Shown: in pieces, positions 35,201-47,500 of the stretch
Position numbering within the stretch: the first letter of the stretch is position 1
Layout of the letters: the number at the start of each line of letters is the position of its first letter
From: Membranipora membranacea
Taxonomy: Eukaryota; Bryozoa; Gymnolaemata; Cheilostomatida; Membraniporidae
NCBI GenBank assembly: GCA_914767715.1
Contig: OU612067.1
Span: forward strand, 21,614,162 to 21,678,161
Reading direction: 5' to 3'
DNA length: 64,000 bases
Position numbers and translations under genes: made by a program
The notes under the pieces: model-generated
Told to the model about the DNA's origin: nothing
Databases searched by the model: none
What the model saw: only the letters and a program-made list of their open reading frames with translations

Positions 35201-36917
35201 CAATGTGTTGTCTCTGATTGGTGGGTCTGCCCACCCACCAATCAGAGACAACACATTGGCTAATAATTTATACCTTGGTGCACTGTTGCATGACAGTTAG
35301 GCAAGCAGCCTCGAGCTAAACTAATGTCTGATCACTTGTAGGATTTGATGGAGAGGGATCACCAAAACCAAGAGAGAATTGAGGCGGAGAAATCCAAACT
35401 TGCAAAATACACTGAAGATAAAAACAATGAGATCCTTGGCTACAACAACCAGGTAACAAGGCTTTGTTTTCATGTGATTGAATGATGCATAATATCATAT
35501 GATTTGTTGTATTATATAATGATCCAGTTTGAAGTTGCACCCTTCCAGTTGCTGGCGGCTCACCAGTAGAGTTGGAGTAACCAGAATGCGGGCGGATTGG
35601 ATCAAAATATTTCCACGGATTACCGATATTAAGTTGTACGAGATTATACGAGGGCTTACTTGATTATTATGCAACAGTTTGAATTGCAATCTTATTTATA
35701 GGTGAACTTCAAGTTTCAGAAAACTCCATAATACATTAGATGGCAATAACGAAATTCATTAGCACAGAAATAAAGAAACAAGTTAGGAAAATTGAAAGTG
35801 AATATATGTTGTTTGTTTAATGATAAAGTTGAGGCTTGAAGATTCATTGTCAAGACATCTCCTACACTATCACCATCCCTATTTGATTTTAGCTCTCAGG
35901 ATTACAGACTAGATTTGACAAAGCACAGAGCTCTGCTGCACATTGGGAGTCAAAGTGGACTCACATTAAAAATACGGCAGCATCCAAAACACTAGAGTTG
36001 GGAAAAATTAAAATGTAAGTACTAACTTCTCACATCGGATCATTTTCATCGCCGCTGCTTTATGAAGACATGATTCAATCTGTACCTTCAAACCCCCCTG
36101 GCCAATAGAAATCTATTTCGTCCTCCAAAAAACCAGAATTTGTGCTAGCTCATGTTTATGTAGTACAGTGCAGTTCACTTAATTCAAGCCTCTGGGGACC
36201 ACCAAAATGTGTACTAATTAAGCAGAGTTTGAATTAAGTGACAATAGAATGCATCGAAATCTGGCTGAAGGGACCAAATTTCCTTATATGAATTAATAGG
36301 AATTTTGAATTACAAAGTTTGGCCAAGTTTGAATTAACCAGTTTACACTGTAATTCTAACAGCATGTGCTATACTGAGTTGTCTGTCCTATTGAGGAGTG
36401 GGGACAACTCGAAATCTTATTCATTTATTACAACAAACTCCCCGATTACAATTGTTACAAAACACATCTTGTTCACATATCGCGGATTTTCATGTTATAA
36501 ATTTATTCTTTGTAGGGCGACACATAACTTGTACTTGTTAGTGATGAACAGACAGAGAGGTGGAGTGAGAGAGACTGTTGATGAAACATCTGAGCAGCTC
36601 GACAAGGTAAATATACTCAAGATCAGTTGATCTCAATCTTTTGTAATTTATCTTACTCCCATCCAAAAACTATTCTAGGTACAAAGAATTGACATTGTCA
36701 TGGCCATGCGTATTACCTAAGCTGAATCATATTTGAATCCTACCTAAGCTGAATCGTTTTGAATCCTAGCTTAGCTGAACAATAGTTAGCAAGAAACCAA
36801 CTATCCATGTCTCTTTTGTAGATTCAAGTTTTCATCCAAGACTTGAACAAGATTACGGATGAGATTAAGAGATCAGATGTGACTGCAACCAGTATGGCAG
36901 CGACGTCAAGTCATTAG
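32282..36917 (+). CDS. CFAP73: CFAP73 / CCDC42-family coiled-coil protein of motile cilia
   Basis: Nine exons join in phase: 32282-32337, 32702-32807, 33160-33264, 33570-33655, 34077-34248, 35342-35452, 35893-36014, 36516-36606 and 36822-36917 (TAG), giving 314 residues; human CFAP73 is 308. The protein is nearly all coiled coil. The N-terminal [13 protein letters not shown], the motif [20 protein letters not shown] and the tail VFIQDLNKI match CFAP73 better than its paralogue CCDC42, though the middle ([18 protein letters not shown]) resembles CCDC42. CFAP73 is the homologue of Chlamydomonas MIA2, part of the complex that links the radial spoke and inner dynein f/I1 in the axoneme. A single ancestral-type gene for both paralogues is possible. 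Introns host a 214-bp MITE, an 86-bp palindrome and a pogo-like MITE. An AATAAA lies 321 bp after the stop. Confidence 0.93.
33711..33822 (+). repeat. Dispersed 112-bp repeat, copy 1
   Basis: Begins near TTTGGTTCCTGCATCCAGTA and ends near GATTAATCTAGTT. It shares most of its sequence with 47663-47776 in the same orientation, with small insertions. It lies in CFAP73 intron 4. No terminal inverted repeats were seen. Confidence 0.8.
34286..34499. mobile_element. 214-bp Mutator-like MITE, copy 1
   Basis: Starts CACACTGTCATCGAG and ends GATCAGTGTG, so the outer 7 bp are inverted repeats, with longer imperfect pairing (GTATCTCTGATCGTTAGAG against its mirror near the other end). Flanked by the 9-bp direct repeat CCCATTAAC at 34277-34285 and 34500-34508. 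It lies in CFAP73 intron 5. A second copy of exactly the same length is at 39565-39778. Confidence 0.85.
35127..35272. mobile_element. Palindromic element with an upstream partial copy
   Basis: 35187-35272 is nearly perfect palindrome: the arm TATAAATTATTAGCCAATGT continuing to GATTGGTGGGT, a 6-base loop, and the mirrored arm. A direct, mostly complete copy of the same arm precedes it (from about 35127). It sits in CFAP73 intron 5. Confidence 0.85.
35545..35615. repeat. Fragment of a dispersed repeat
   Basis: TTCCAGTTGCTGGCGGCTCACCAG followed by GCGGGCGGATTGGATCAAA resembles parts of 41338-41463 and of 15610-15680. Position is CFAP73 intron 6. The evidence is sequence resemblance only. Confidence 0.45.
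36166..36350. mobile_element. 185-bp pogo/Tigger-like MITE with TA duplication
   Basis: Left end CAGTGCAGTTCACTTAATTC and right end GAATTAACCAGTTTACACTG are imperfect inverted repeats of about 24 bp beginning CAGTG. The element is flanked by TA on both sides (36164-36165, 36351-36352), the target duplication of Tc1/mariner/pogo elements. No transposase frame is present. It lies in CFAP73 intron 7. Confidence 0.75.
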
Positions 36918-38544
36918 GAACACTACAACATGAACCAATGCTCTGACACTAAACACCTTTGTAAATATGTATCACAGTGATTTGCTCAAGATGACAATGA
37001 CTATAAGCAGACAGACCACTTGATCAGATGGTTGGGAAGTTCAATCTCATAAAGTCTCTGTCAACTGTAGCCTACAATACATTCCCCTAGGACCCATTGG
37101 CTGTGTCCACTCATAGACATATATAATAATTTAAATATGTCTGTGGTCACATTTAAATGACATGATAAGACCCAGATTTTTGTCTCCTTCAAACAAGTAT
37201 ATTTTGGACATGATCAAGGTACTAGAGACAGCCAAGAAATAAAGACTGTGCAAGCATACCCATTACACCATAAAGAAGCCTTCTTTTATTTTTTCTCACA
37301 ACAATATATTACACGACTTGAACCAGTATATATTATTTAGGAAACTAATAAAAATCACATTATAAAAATAAATAATAATTGATATTTGGCCCACATTGAT
37401 GAAATTGATTGAATTCGATGAAAGAGCACTCATCCCTATATCACATAATACTGCACAAAAACTTGGAGCACTTTTATCGGATCGAAAGCCCATATCCGGT
37501 GGCAGGCTGTTTTTTTGTATAAAATATTATAACTCCAAGCACAGATCTCATCATCTCACAAATCCTGATGGAAAATCCAAAGTGAATCAACTGATAATTG
37601 ATGTCTCACCTTGATAACTTACAATCAGCCATGTTGTTGAAAAAACAAAATGTTGGGCTGGAGTGTTATCTGACAAAAAACGTTACGACAATATTTCTAC
37701 CCTACAGAATGCTTGGTATTTTTTTGCAAGGTTAGTCTTATGACCGTTCAAGGCACAATTAGCTCTTGAGCTGTTGAGAGCAAGAGCTCTGCATGGGGTT
37801 GGGAAATAAATATAGTGATAAAAATTCTTCTCAACAACACCTACAAAAACTGGGGTTCTGCAAGAGCAGCCATTTCATGTTCAGTATTCTGATAATTGAA
37901 TTCAGCTTACAAAGAATATGTTACAACTATTTTAAGCTGTTCAAACTGTGCCAGCAGAGTTTGAGCTTTTAAACGATGTTACAAAACACTACTGATAACA
38001 TGAATCAATACCAGCGTAAATATCATATTCTCCCACATGTAGAAAACTATTCCCTTGAGGAGTAAACAATTTGCAAGAGGGATAGTTCCTCATTTCCTGC
38101 AGGCCTTGAATGGTGTAGTTGGTGTCAAACTATCATTTACTCAATCTCATTACTTGTTCATTATAAACTCCTTCCTTAGCTTGTGGCAATAGGTAACATT
38201 ATGTCAACCCTAAACTAGCTGAATATTGCATAACGTCACCCCAAAACTAGCTAATATTCACTCCTGTAGGGTTACTGCCTAACCTAGTGATATTCTGACT
38301 TGTGATATGTGAAGAAAATAAGCTTGACATTATTTGGCTCCAATTTCTCCATAAATTTATCCCCACCGAGTTTCCAAGTTGGCCACCCAACTTTGGCACA
38401 TGATCAAAAGCCCCTGCCCCCAACAGTCCTCACAAATATAATAAATAATATATATAAATATAAATATGTGTACTCTATCTGCAGCACTTGCCAGTGTCTA
38501 GCCTGGTCTGGGGTGGGGTCAGACTGGCCAGTGTCATATCCTTG
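36918..38544. other. Convergent 3' region of CFAP73 and WDSUB1
   Basis: About 1.6 kb between facing stop codons. It holds the CFAP73 polyadenylation signal; no gene is recognised. Short open frames at 37296-37614 overlap on opposite strands and look incidental. Confidence 0.55.
37238..37243 (+). promoter_or_regulatory. AATAAA polyadenylation signal of CFAP73
   Basis: A canonical AATAAA lies 321 bp after the CFAP73 stop codon, in a sequence that then becomes T-rich. Confidence 0.6.
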
Positions 38545-41500
38545 CTACTCCTGATGTAGTCTACCGATGATAGTTTTCAGAGTATAGTTCGGTAGAATAA
38601 CATTTGACTCCAGTTTGGCATTAGTCATGGGACTGGTAGTTTTTCCTGCGGATATCCACGACTCTATTGCTCCTCTCTCATATGAATAACCATCTGTAAT
38701 AGGAAATTAAACCAGATTCGATCGAATTCTTTCAATCTACTAAATGAGGGGAGACCATGAACTAAATAATGAACCTGTTCATTTTTATAATTAAGTCTAT
38801 TGGGAGACTAGTTTCAGTTCCCTAACTCTACCCAGGTTCATGGTAAGTGCCTTTGTTTGAGGGGCGATGTTGTAGCACTTCAACCAGGGGGAGACTAAAC
38901 AATTTGCAAGGATTTGCCTCACAAACAATCACTAATCAAACAGGGAGTGTTCTGAGGTTGGCAACAACAGTATAATTCAGGATATGATATGTTTGTACAC
39001 CAAGTGATAACACACAATATCAAAGTACAGGCACAGCATGGATTAATTGGGAGTTCATGTTGTCATTAATAGATGGACTGGCAATTTCTTTCATGCAGAA
39101 TATTTAGAATACACAATAATTATCTGTCAGTACCCTGTCTATGGTCTGGTTTTGTCCACTTAAAGCTAGCCTGGCACTTGGCAGCAGTCGAAAAGAGAGA
39201 TTAGCCAAAAACATCATGTTTTCCATGTTTGCAACCTTAAAGATCACCGAACACAGCAAGTTCTCATTTAACATGAAAAAAGCAAAAATCTTTTTCATTT
39301 ATAGGGCTAGAAAGCAGAGATTAAGGCCTACCTGCAGCTACAACAGGGTCCTTCATGACCTCATGAGTTATCGGACAAAGGAACTCATGCTCTACCGTAG
39401 CCTCAGGTTCAGCCTCTCCATTCGTATTAGAAGAAGGGACAGTCAGCAGAGCCTCCAAACCTCTCATTATTTTGTTACGAGCCCCAAAGGCACCTATGCA
39501 GATCAAAATAGAGACATATCAATGACATACAGAATTATATATGATGATGATGATCCCCACCAGGCACACTGATCACATGATATACTATTGCATGTATATC
39601 TCTGATTGATAGAGAGTGAATTAATTCACTTAGTAGTAGTACCATCCCAAGGAATTCGGTGCGACGACCCATATTCAATTTTACTAAATAGGTGTGGGTA
39701 CATGTATGGTACTCGTACTAAATTGACTCTAATGATCAGAGATACACATGATAGTAGTGTAATCTCGATGTCAGTGTGCCTACCAGGTGCAGGTAAGGAT
39801 CGGCACCGGGTTAATTGAAGCAGGTGCTGCCGTATGTGACCACGCACATCACAAGCAAGACACTGAAAAACTCAGGTGAATACAAAGTAGGACCTGTAAC
39901 TGAGAGGAGTAAAGTATACTATAGTGAAAAAGTTTGCGCATGCCCGAAATAATGGATTTTATGGCTAGCTAAAATTTACTCAATTGCACAGCTTTATAAA
40001 AACCTCTCACTTGTGTAGTTAAAGTTGGTACTAGCGAATATTAAGTCTCCACCAAAAGAACTGACATTAACTCTATAAATCTATTAACCTGTTTGGTTAT
40101 AATACTGATGAAGCATTTGGGAGTTGTCAACCTTGACCAATATTCATATTAGCAGGACAACTTTCCGACTTATGTAGCAACATAAAAGGTTAGCCACATA
40201 CAGCTCGATCACTATACAGACCATAATATGGCCTGTATAGTGATCGAGCTGTATGTGGCTGGCCTGTTTGATGAAAGTAATATTATTACCTTCATCAAAC
40301 AAGCCTCTCGACGACATGACACATCGGTAACATGTCACTCACTGATCTTCAATTCTGTTTCCAGGATCTCTTTCTCCAGTTCGAGCAGCTCAATGCCATC
40401 GATATCATGCTGTTTGAAGTTTGTAGAGTATTTACTTAGACCCAGTGAGCTCAGCCAATCACAAACATCGTCAACACTCCATTCTCTCACTGTGCGATGG
40501 CGACCTTTGACCTTTATCTTACTGCTGACTGAAGGTGATGTAGGCATGATTCCTCCATTTATTGCTGATGCTAAATCCACAAGGTCATCTCCATTGTTTG
40601 GAAGTTTCTCTTCCTGCTGCGATTGTGTGACATCTGAAATGTAAAACAGCAAATAGGACGAATTTTCAACAAACTGCCACTGATTATGATGTCAACCTTT
40701 TAAATATTTTTCCCAAGGTGTCCAGAAAACCAAAAAGTGAGATTTATTTTTGAGAATTGTTTACTCATTTTTACGATCAACGTAACAAGTTGTTGCAAGG
40801 TCCGGTTTCAGAATACTGTACACCGAGCAAGAATTTGGCATGACATCACAGATAAACGATCCGCTAAAATGATATCAATTTAAAATTTCATTTGCAAATC
40901 AACGCTGAACATCATCTATGACAAAATTAATACCATTCCCCATCAATTATTTTAATCCTTTTGAAATTATGGCGTGATGTGATTTCAAAGGTTGGCAGAG
41001 GACTTCTATTAATCCTATTGCATCCCTCAAACAACATTAAAAAAACCATCAAAGTGGTAACAAAAAACGATAAAATAATGTCTTCAATGGACTTGCATGA
41101 AAATTATGAGTAATAAAGCTGTTCACACGCACAGAATTCTTTTGCGCAATAGAACCTTCATACCAAAGCTAGATTGATGGGCAATGAGCCAAGTTAACTA
41201 ATAGTACACAAAAGAACATTGAGCGAGAGTTGTAAAAATACACATTATTCATGTGAGCCAACACGATTCTACGCTGCCGTGATAGTAAGTACTGCACACC
41301 AATAACTTTCTCGCTTTTTGATATATTCTGTAGACATTAGATCAAATTTAATCCAATTGCCTGCGTTCCAGTTACTCCCTTCCACTGGTCACACCGCAGG
41401 TCACGCAACCGGTGGAGGGGGAGCAGCAGGAATGCAGGCGAATGGACAAACTTGGTCTACATACACATAGACAAAGTTTGTCATTGATATTTTCTTTCAA

Positions 41501-44500
41501 TACTAAAATATACCTAGAAGAAAAGCTGCCATCATCCTACATATTCAACCCCAACCAATAATCATGGTGGCAGGTTGGCTGTATCATTCTAAACAAGTCA
41601 TTGAACCTATCACATCAAATTTATCAGTACATTATTGTCATGCTTGCCGCTGGAGTGTGCAGCTGTGCTCTGACCTCTATGACAAAGAGCCACCTTGCTA
41701 TCGGTTACAAGTTTAATGCACTGCCTTGGGAGGTTCATTATCATATAGTATGGAAGTAACTGCAGAGTATTGATTTCAGGTTGGAGCAGAGACATAGCAA
41801 TATTCAATCTCACCAACCAAGTTGGTACTCATAACGCGTGCCTCAAGACAGTAAGTACGTTGTCTCAGTCATCGCCAGTGAAGAATTACGAAGGGGATAA
41901 ACGCAGCGCTAACCTGACTTTCATCTAAAATCTTCACAAGATGACAGTGAGAGACTGTTTGGCGAGCATTAACCACCGGGTGACAGTTGAAGTTCTTACA
42001 TTCTTCTTCGCTTTCACTCTGCCCGTAACGCAGTTTGGCATACAGCAGCTTGTGTATGTCAAACTCTGTGAGCAAGAGTTTTCCTCGAATCTCACGACCG
42101 TTGAGCGGTGCATACAAAAAAGCACAGCTGATCATCAAGAATTCCAAGGAGTTGAAGCAGAGACATCAACATGGAGCATTTATATGAACATTGCTTTAAT
42201 TTTGCCGTCAGCATTTACGACCATACTGTTTGGCGCTTATGTAGACAAACACGGATTCTTTCTTCCCATACGACTATGTATAGCTGGATCTTTGGTGGGA
42301 TTGATATTCATATCCGTAGTTGCATCTACTGATCTCTCTCATCACTTTATTCTAATTGGAATGGCTGTCATAAGCGTATGCGGACATGGGGCGACCATAT
42401 TTACCACTACGGTTGCTTACGTTGCGTGTGATTCCGAGAATGATTCAACAAAGAAGTCTATCCGAGTCGGGATAGTGATCGCCTGTGTGGTACTGTCCGT
42501 ATCTGTTAGTGTCATTCTACTGGGGCTTATCATAGATCATCTTGGTATACAATGGGTTTTCTACATTGGAAGTATGAGTCTACTTCTCGGACTGATAGAT
42601 AGTATTTTTAGACTGAGGCCACCAAATCAACATAAGTCAGCCGGGAACCAAGCCCTGTCTCCAAAAACTCAATCGACTTTCGCAAGTATTCGGGACGTCT
42701 GCAACTTAGAAATTCTTACGAATTATAAGATGGTTCTATTCAGCAAGCGGCAAGGCTGTAGACGCCTGCACTTACATCTTATGACGGCTGTGTTCGTTTT
42801 ATCGTTTTGTGCTTTCACTGGTGTTCTTGATGTCGAATTTCTCTACTTGACAAAAGAAAACGGCTTTAGCAACACACATTATGGAATATTTATGGGGACA
42901 AGCGGCTTACTAACATTTCTCGGTAGCACTGCAGGAATGTTCGTTTTACGTAAAAAACTTAAACTAAGTCTCTCAGTCATAGTGATTATCGGTTCGATCA
43001 GCTCCATAATAACTTATGTGGGTTGGAGTTTGTCAAAGACTTTTATATCCTTCTGGATTTTCAACTGCTTCAAATTATTCGCAGCGTTAACACCAGTAGG
43101 GGCAAGAAGTTACATCAGCGACTGCGTGGAAATAACAGAGCAAGGCTCCATAATGTCATTTGTATCGGTGATAGAATCCGTTTTCAAGTTGATAGCGAGT
43201 TTTGTGTTCAACGGTATATATCCGCTGTCGCTATCCACATGGCCAGGACTGGTGCTAATGATAGCCGCTGTCCTGTGTCTTATTGACATGCCAGTATTGT
43301 TATATTTATGGTACAAAGATGCCAAGCTTGATAAGCAGCAGACCAACGACGCTTTGTCGGAATCTAATTCGAGCCTGCTTCTCTCACCAAGTCATGACTC
43401 TGATGATGCATCACCAATATCGTAGGTGCCAACCAAGTAATCAATTTGATTGATCTTGCCTGATCTAGTATGAACTGGAAACGTAATTCATTACTGTGAG
43501 TTTAGGTGCTGTAGATTGGGCCAAGGCTTCACATTTTTCACATTATTCTTTGGATCGGTGCCCGTTTTTCTACAATCTGTTTACATCTTATGTGAGAATT
43601 ATTAGACAGCTAACTGATGGATGATGTCAGCTTTTTGAGAGCAAGATCACAGCAAGTGCTATTTTTTATTTGGCCATCACCAAAAAGCGATCATGCCATT
43701 CCAACTCAACCTCTGTACGCAATATTGACATAAATGGTTTGTGCACTATTTTTGAGATCTATTTATAGATTTTTTTTGGGACGGTGTGTGTTTTCCTATC
43801 TCACTATATAGCAATAATCTGCTTTTTCAACTCTGAGAAACAACGATGGCAGGTGTTTTTACAAGTATATTGCAAAATGATGAAAGATCTCTCATCGATT
43901 TAGGGAAGGCAAAATGTAGTGACATTGAGGTAGGCAATGAGAGAATTACAGCATACATAGACCACGATACCATCATAAAATCTTATATCCATCCATACAT
44001 ACTGGTATCTAGATGTGTATGAACTGCGCTCAAAGACAGTATATTCTATATGAACTTTGTTGCTATTGCTAACAGAACCTAGCATGGAAAGAGATCAAAC
44101 TGCAAGTGGTGACCTTCCCCTTTGTCGATACGGCGAGGCCCGGAGGAGAGAGCGAAATAGACAGTTCTCAAGGCAAATCTGACTAACTAATGCATAATAC
44201 ATTACTTTTCAGCATTCCAACTGTCATAATAATCTAATTGCTGTCATCTTTTTGTTATTATACTTATATTCTGGCACTGCAAATTGTATTAAAATACATA
44301 CCAGTATAAAAGCTTCAACCTTATCCTTATTATCAAATTACTGTTGTTACATGGAACCCCATCAGTTAGTTTGGTGCTAGATATCAGAATTGTATGGATA
44401 GTATTATTTGGAGAATTGAATAGCTGTCGTTGGGATTTCCTAGTATTCCTAGTATAGCATTCATGAAATTCTTCAAAATTCCCCAGAGACTGCCGATTGA

Positions 44501-47500
44501 AGTCGATCTTGTATGATTTGGCCCATCAGCCCAGCCAGTGCACTGCAAACCTTTGTACATGTATTTTTTTTACCCAGAGCACCCGTGACCATTTTTAATA
44601 TCACATGGTAATATCGGCTCAGATATTAAACGAAACTAATGACACAGTACCATCATGTCTCATACTGCAGCATAATCCATAAGCATTTCGCATGGTTCAG
44701 ATTTGAGATGGCATTGTTAGTGGAAAAATTTAAATTAACCGAAAAGTGCACACACATTTTTCAGATTATTCCAAGCAGATGTGATATTAGTTTGTTTGAT
44801 ACATTTCTATCAAGAAAACAGTATTTTAGCTCTCCAATGATACTAGTTTTTGACACCGAAGTCCATAGACCTAGACATAGACATATTTTGTCTGAATCAA
44901 TTAAACATGTAGACATTTAGCAAATCACAAATTATATCACAGGATACTGAAAGCAGATGTTTGAGTTGAAATGCAAAGCAAGACTCACCAAAACTATCAA
45001 GGTCTAACTGCTGTCAGGGCAGGTCAAGTCACACTACAAGTTGAAGATATGCACCAAATTTCAGCATCCTGGATCAAAATTGCAATAGTCGCAAAAATTT
45101 GTGGAATCTGGATACAAACACTTTCATCAGCGTTTCTGCAGATAGTTGATCATAAGAGCATATTAAAGCCTACCAAAAGACCAATGCATGTTTAGCCAGG
45201 CAGTTACTTATGATAAAGTTGTGTCAGATTTCCACGGTAAAAAAATTCAATGCTCTACTTGGCATGAATTATTGATGGTGGAAAAAGTGCCTCCCATAAG
45301 GGAAGCTATTGGCATTGGTCTTTGGGTATTCTTTAACGATTCATTTTTTGCTACTCACAGAATAGCTCAGGCGTTGCACTCATCTATAAAGTTTGGGTAC
45401 CTAACTGTCAGGTTGCTAGTATCAGTAAGCTTCCATATCTTCACTGTATGGTCACATGAGGCGCTGTATACTAGAGAAAAGTCACCCTCACTCAACACTA
45501 TACTGTTCACAAAGCTGAAATATAGACAACTACAGTACTGTTTGGGGAAATATAACGATCATTGTCAGACAAACATTACTTTGATGAATGCGAACACTAT
45601 AAGTGACATGATTTTACATCGAGAGACTTTATGTAAGATTTCAAGGATATTACAGTTTTAAACTTTGCGAGTTTAAACATTCACGTTCAGGGTCAGAAAA
45701 ACTCGACAATTTTACTTTACAATTTGAAGTTTTAAATGCTCTGAAATCCTATCACCACTGTCAGACTTAGTGTCAGTTTATGATTATGAGTCATAATTCT
45801 AGATTCTGACAAGCCCAAAACTGTCATGTGAGAGAGATTAGGAGTTGCTTTTCCGCCATTCATGGAAGGATAACTCTGTGTAATGATCATAATTGGAGTG
45901 TAATATTCCAGCGAAAAAACATGCTGCCTATTCATATAATCTTACCTTTTGTGTGCATCAACATTGACATACAGACACTCTCCTTCCTACAAAATAGCAA
46001 AACCAGTTATACTGAACAATCGTATAGCAAAGCAGCCCAACATTACCCAATCACATGCTGCTGCTGCTGCTGCTAGAATGCACAGACCTCAATATTCTGA
46101 GATTTGGCATAAGCTGGACAAGTACAAAAAGGTTACCTTGCACAGCAAATGCAATATGTAACAAAGAATCATCTACCCTGTACCATAAAACACACTCGCT
46201 AGTGGGACAACGGAATTCTAAGAATTCTTCATATAAATTTTCCATTCAAGGCTCCAAAATAAGTGCGTTTCGTTTCTCAGGAGTGTTTACATCTACTATC
46301 TACATCTACTATCCAAATAGTGACCTTATTTCTAATTTGCCGATTTTAGATCAGCTAGATAGCAGACTTTAAGTAAGGTCTCAATATCCTACTCACACAG
46401 TTCCACATTCTGATAGTGTAGTCTCCTCCACAGCTTACTATACTCTGACCATCAGAGCTGTATCTAACACAGTATACAGAGCCAGTGTGTCCTACTAGGG
46501 TAGATACTCGAGTTAGTGTGGGAGCTGAGACGAGTAAACTATGATATTGTATGATTCATTTGAATACATATAATTATTAAGGGCCAATAAACATTATCTA
46601 TCACGGATGCAGTATTAATCTAATCTAAGACATAAAATCGCTTAGACATTAGAAATTACCCCGTTAGACTCCCTAGACAATCTGCCTAATTTACCGAATC
46701 AAGATCATCTTACTTTACAAAAATGAGGAAAATCTTAGTAACAGCAGCTTTGCTGTTTCAAAGTGGCGTTGGTAAGATGTATAGCTTAATCTCTGACGAA
46801 GTATCACAAATATGCATTATGGGAACAGAAGCCAGCGGGTTTGCTAATCACGTCAGCTCTCAATGGATTTTCTTATGATGTTTTTATCTCAGCTCTATCC
46901 ATGTGAATGGATATATACTTTGAGGGCGAGCCAAGAGGTGACAGCTCAGCTCGATCTAAGCCGACGTCAAAATCCACTTGGAAACATGGTGAATGTGAGA
47001 GAGCTGTTACCTGACATAGAGTCATCACCGGGATACTGTAGTCTCCACATTCCGATCATACAGTCAGAACCAGCTGATATAAACTCTACTACTCCATCGA
47101 CTAATTCTCCTGACAGAGAGAGAAAGTTTGTATTCAACAATATAAAAATTCAAAAGATTAATGTCTAATTTCAAAACTTGCTCAGAATCAATTTTTGTTA
47201 ATTTAAATTTATATCATCTATCAACGGCCTGAAAGAAATGTATTGTTGAAAAGTATAGCTACATAGTAAAGCTATATTTTACTATTAGGAATATGATAAC
47301 AAGGAGTCTGATTTTATTTCTGCATGTGAGAAAAGCATTTTATATAGATGAGAGAGTTCAAAAAACTTTGATTATTACATAAATTTCATCACGCCTAATA
47401 GAAGCTTTATTTTTTAAAATGTCAAGCATGTCTTCATGGCATTCATATGTTGAAAAGTAAATCAATGGAAACAAATTGAATATGTCAGAGGAAATCTTTC

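Noticed and set aside
40177-40338. Similar peptides readable on both strands (GLFDE...ITFIKQAS)
   Set aside because: They are the two arms of palindromic repeats, not a protein.
45188-45661. 157-residue plus-strand frame
   Set aside because: Antisense to a WDSUB1 WD-repeat exon and built partly from a dispersed repeat.
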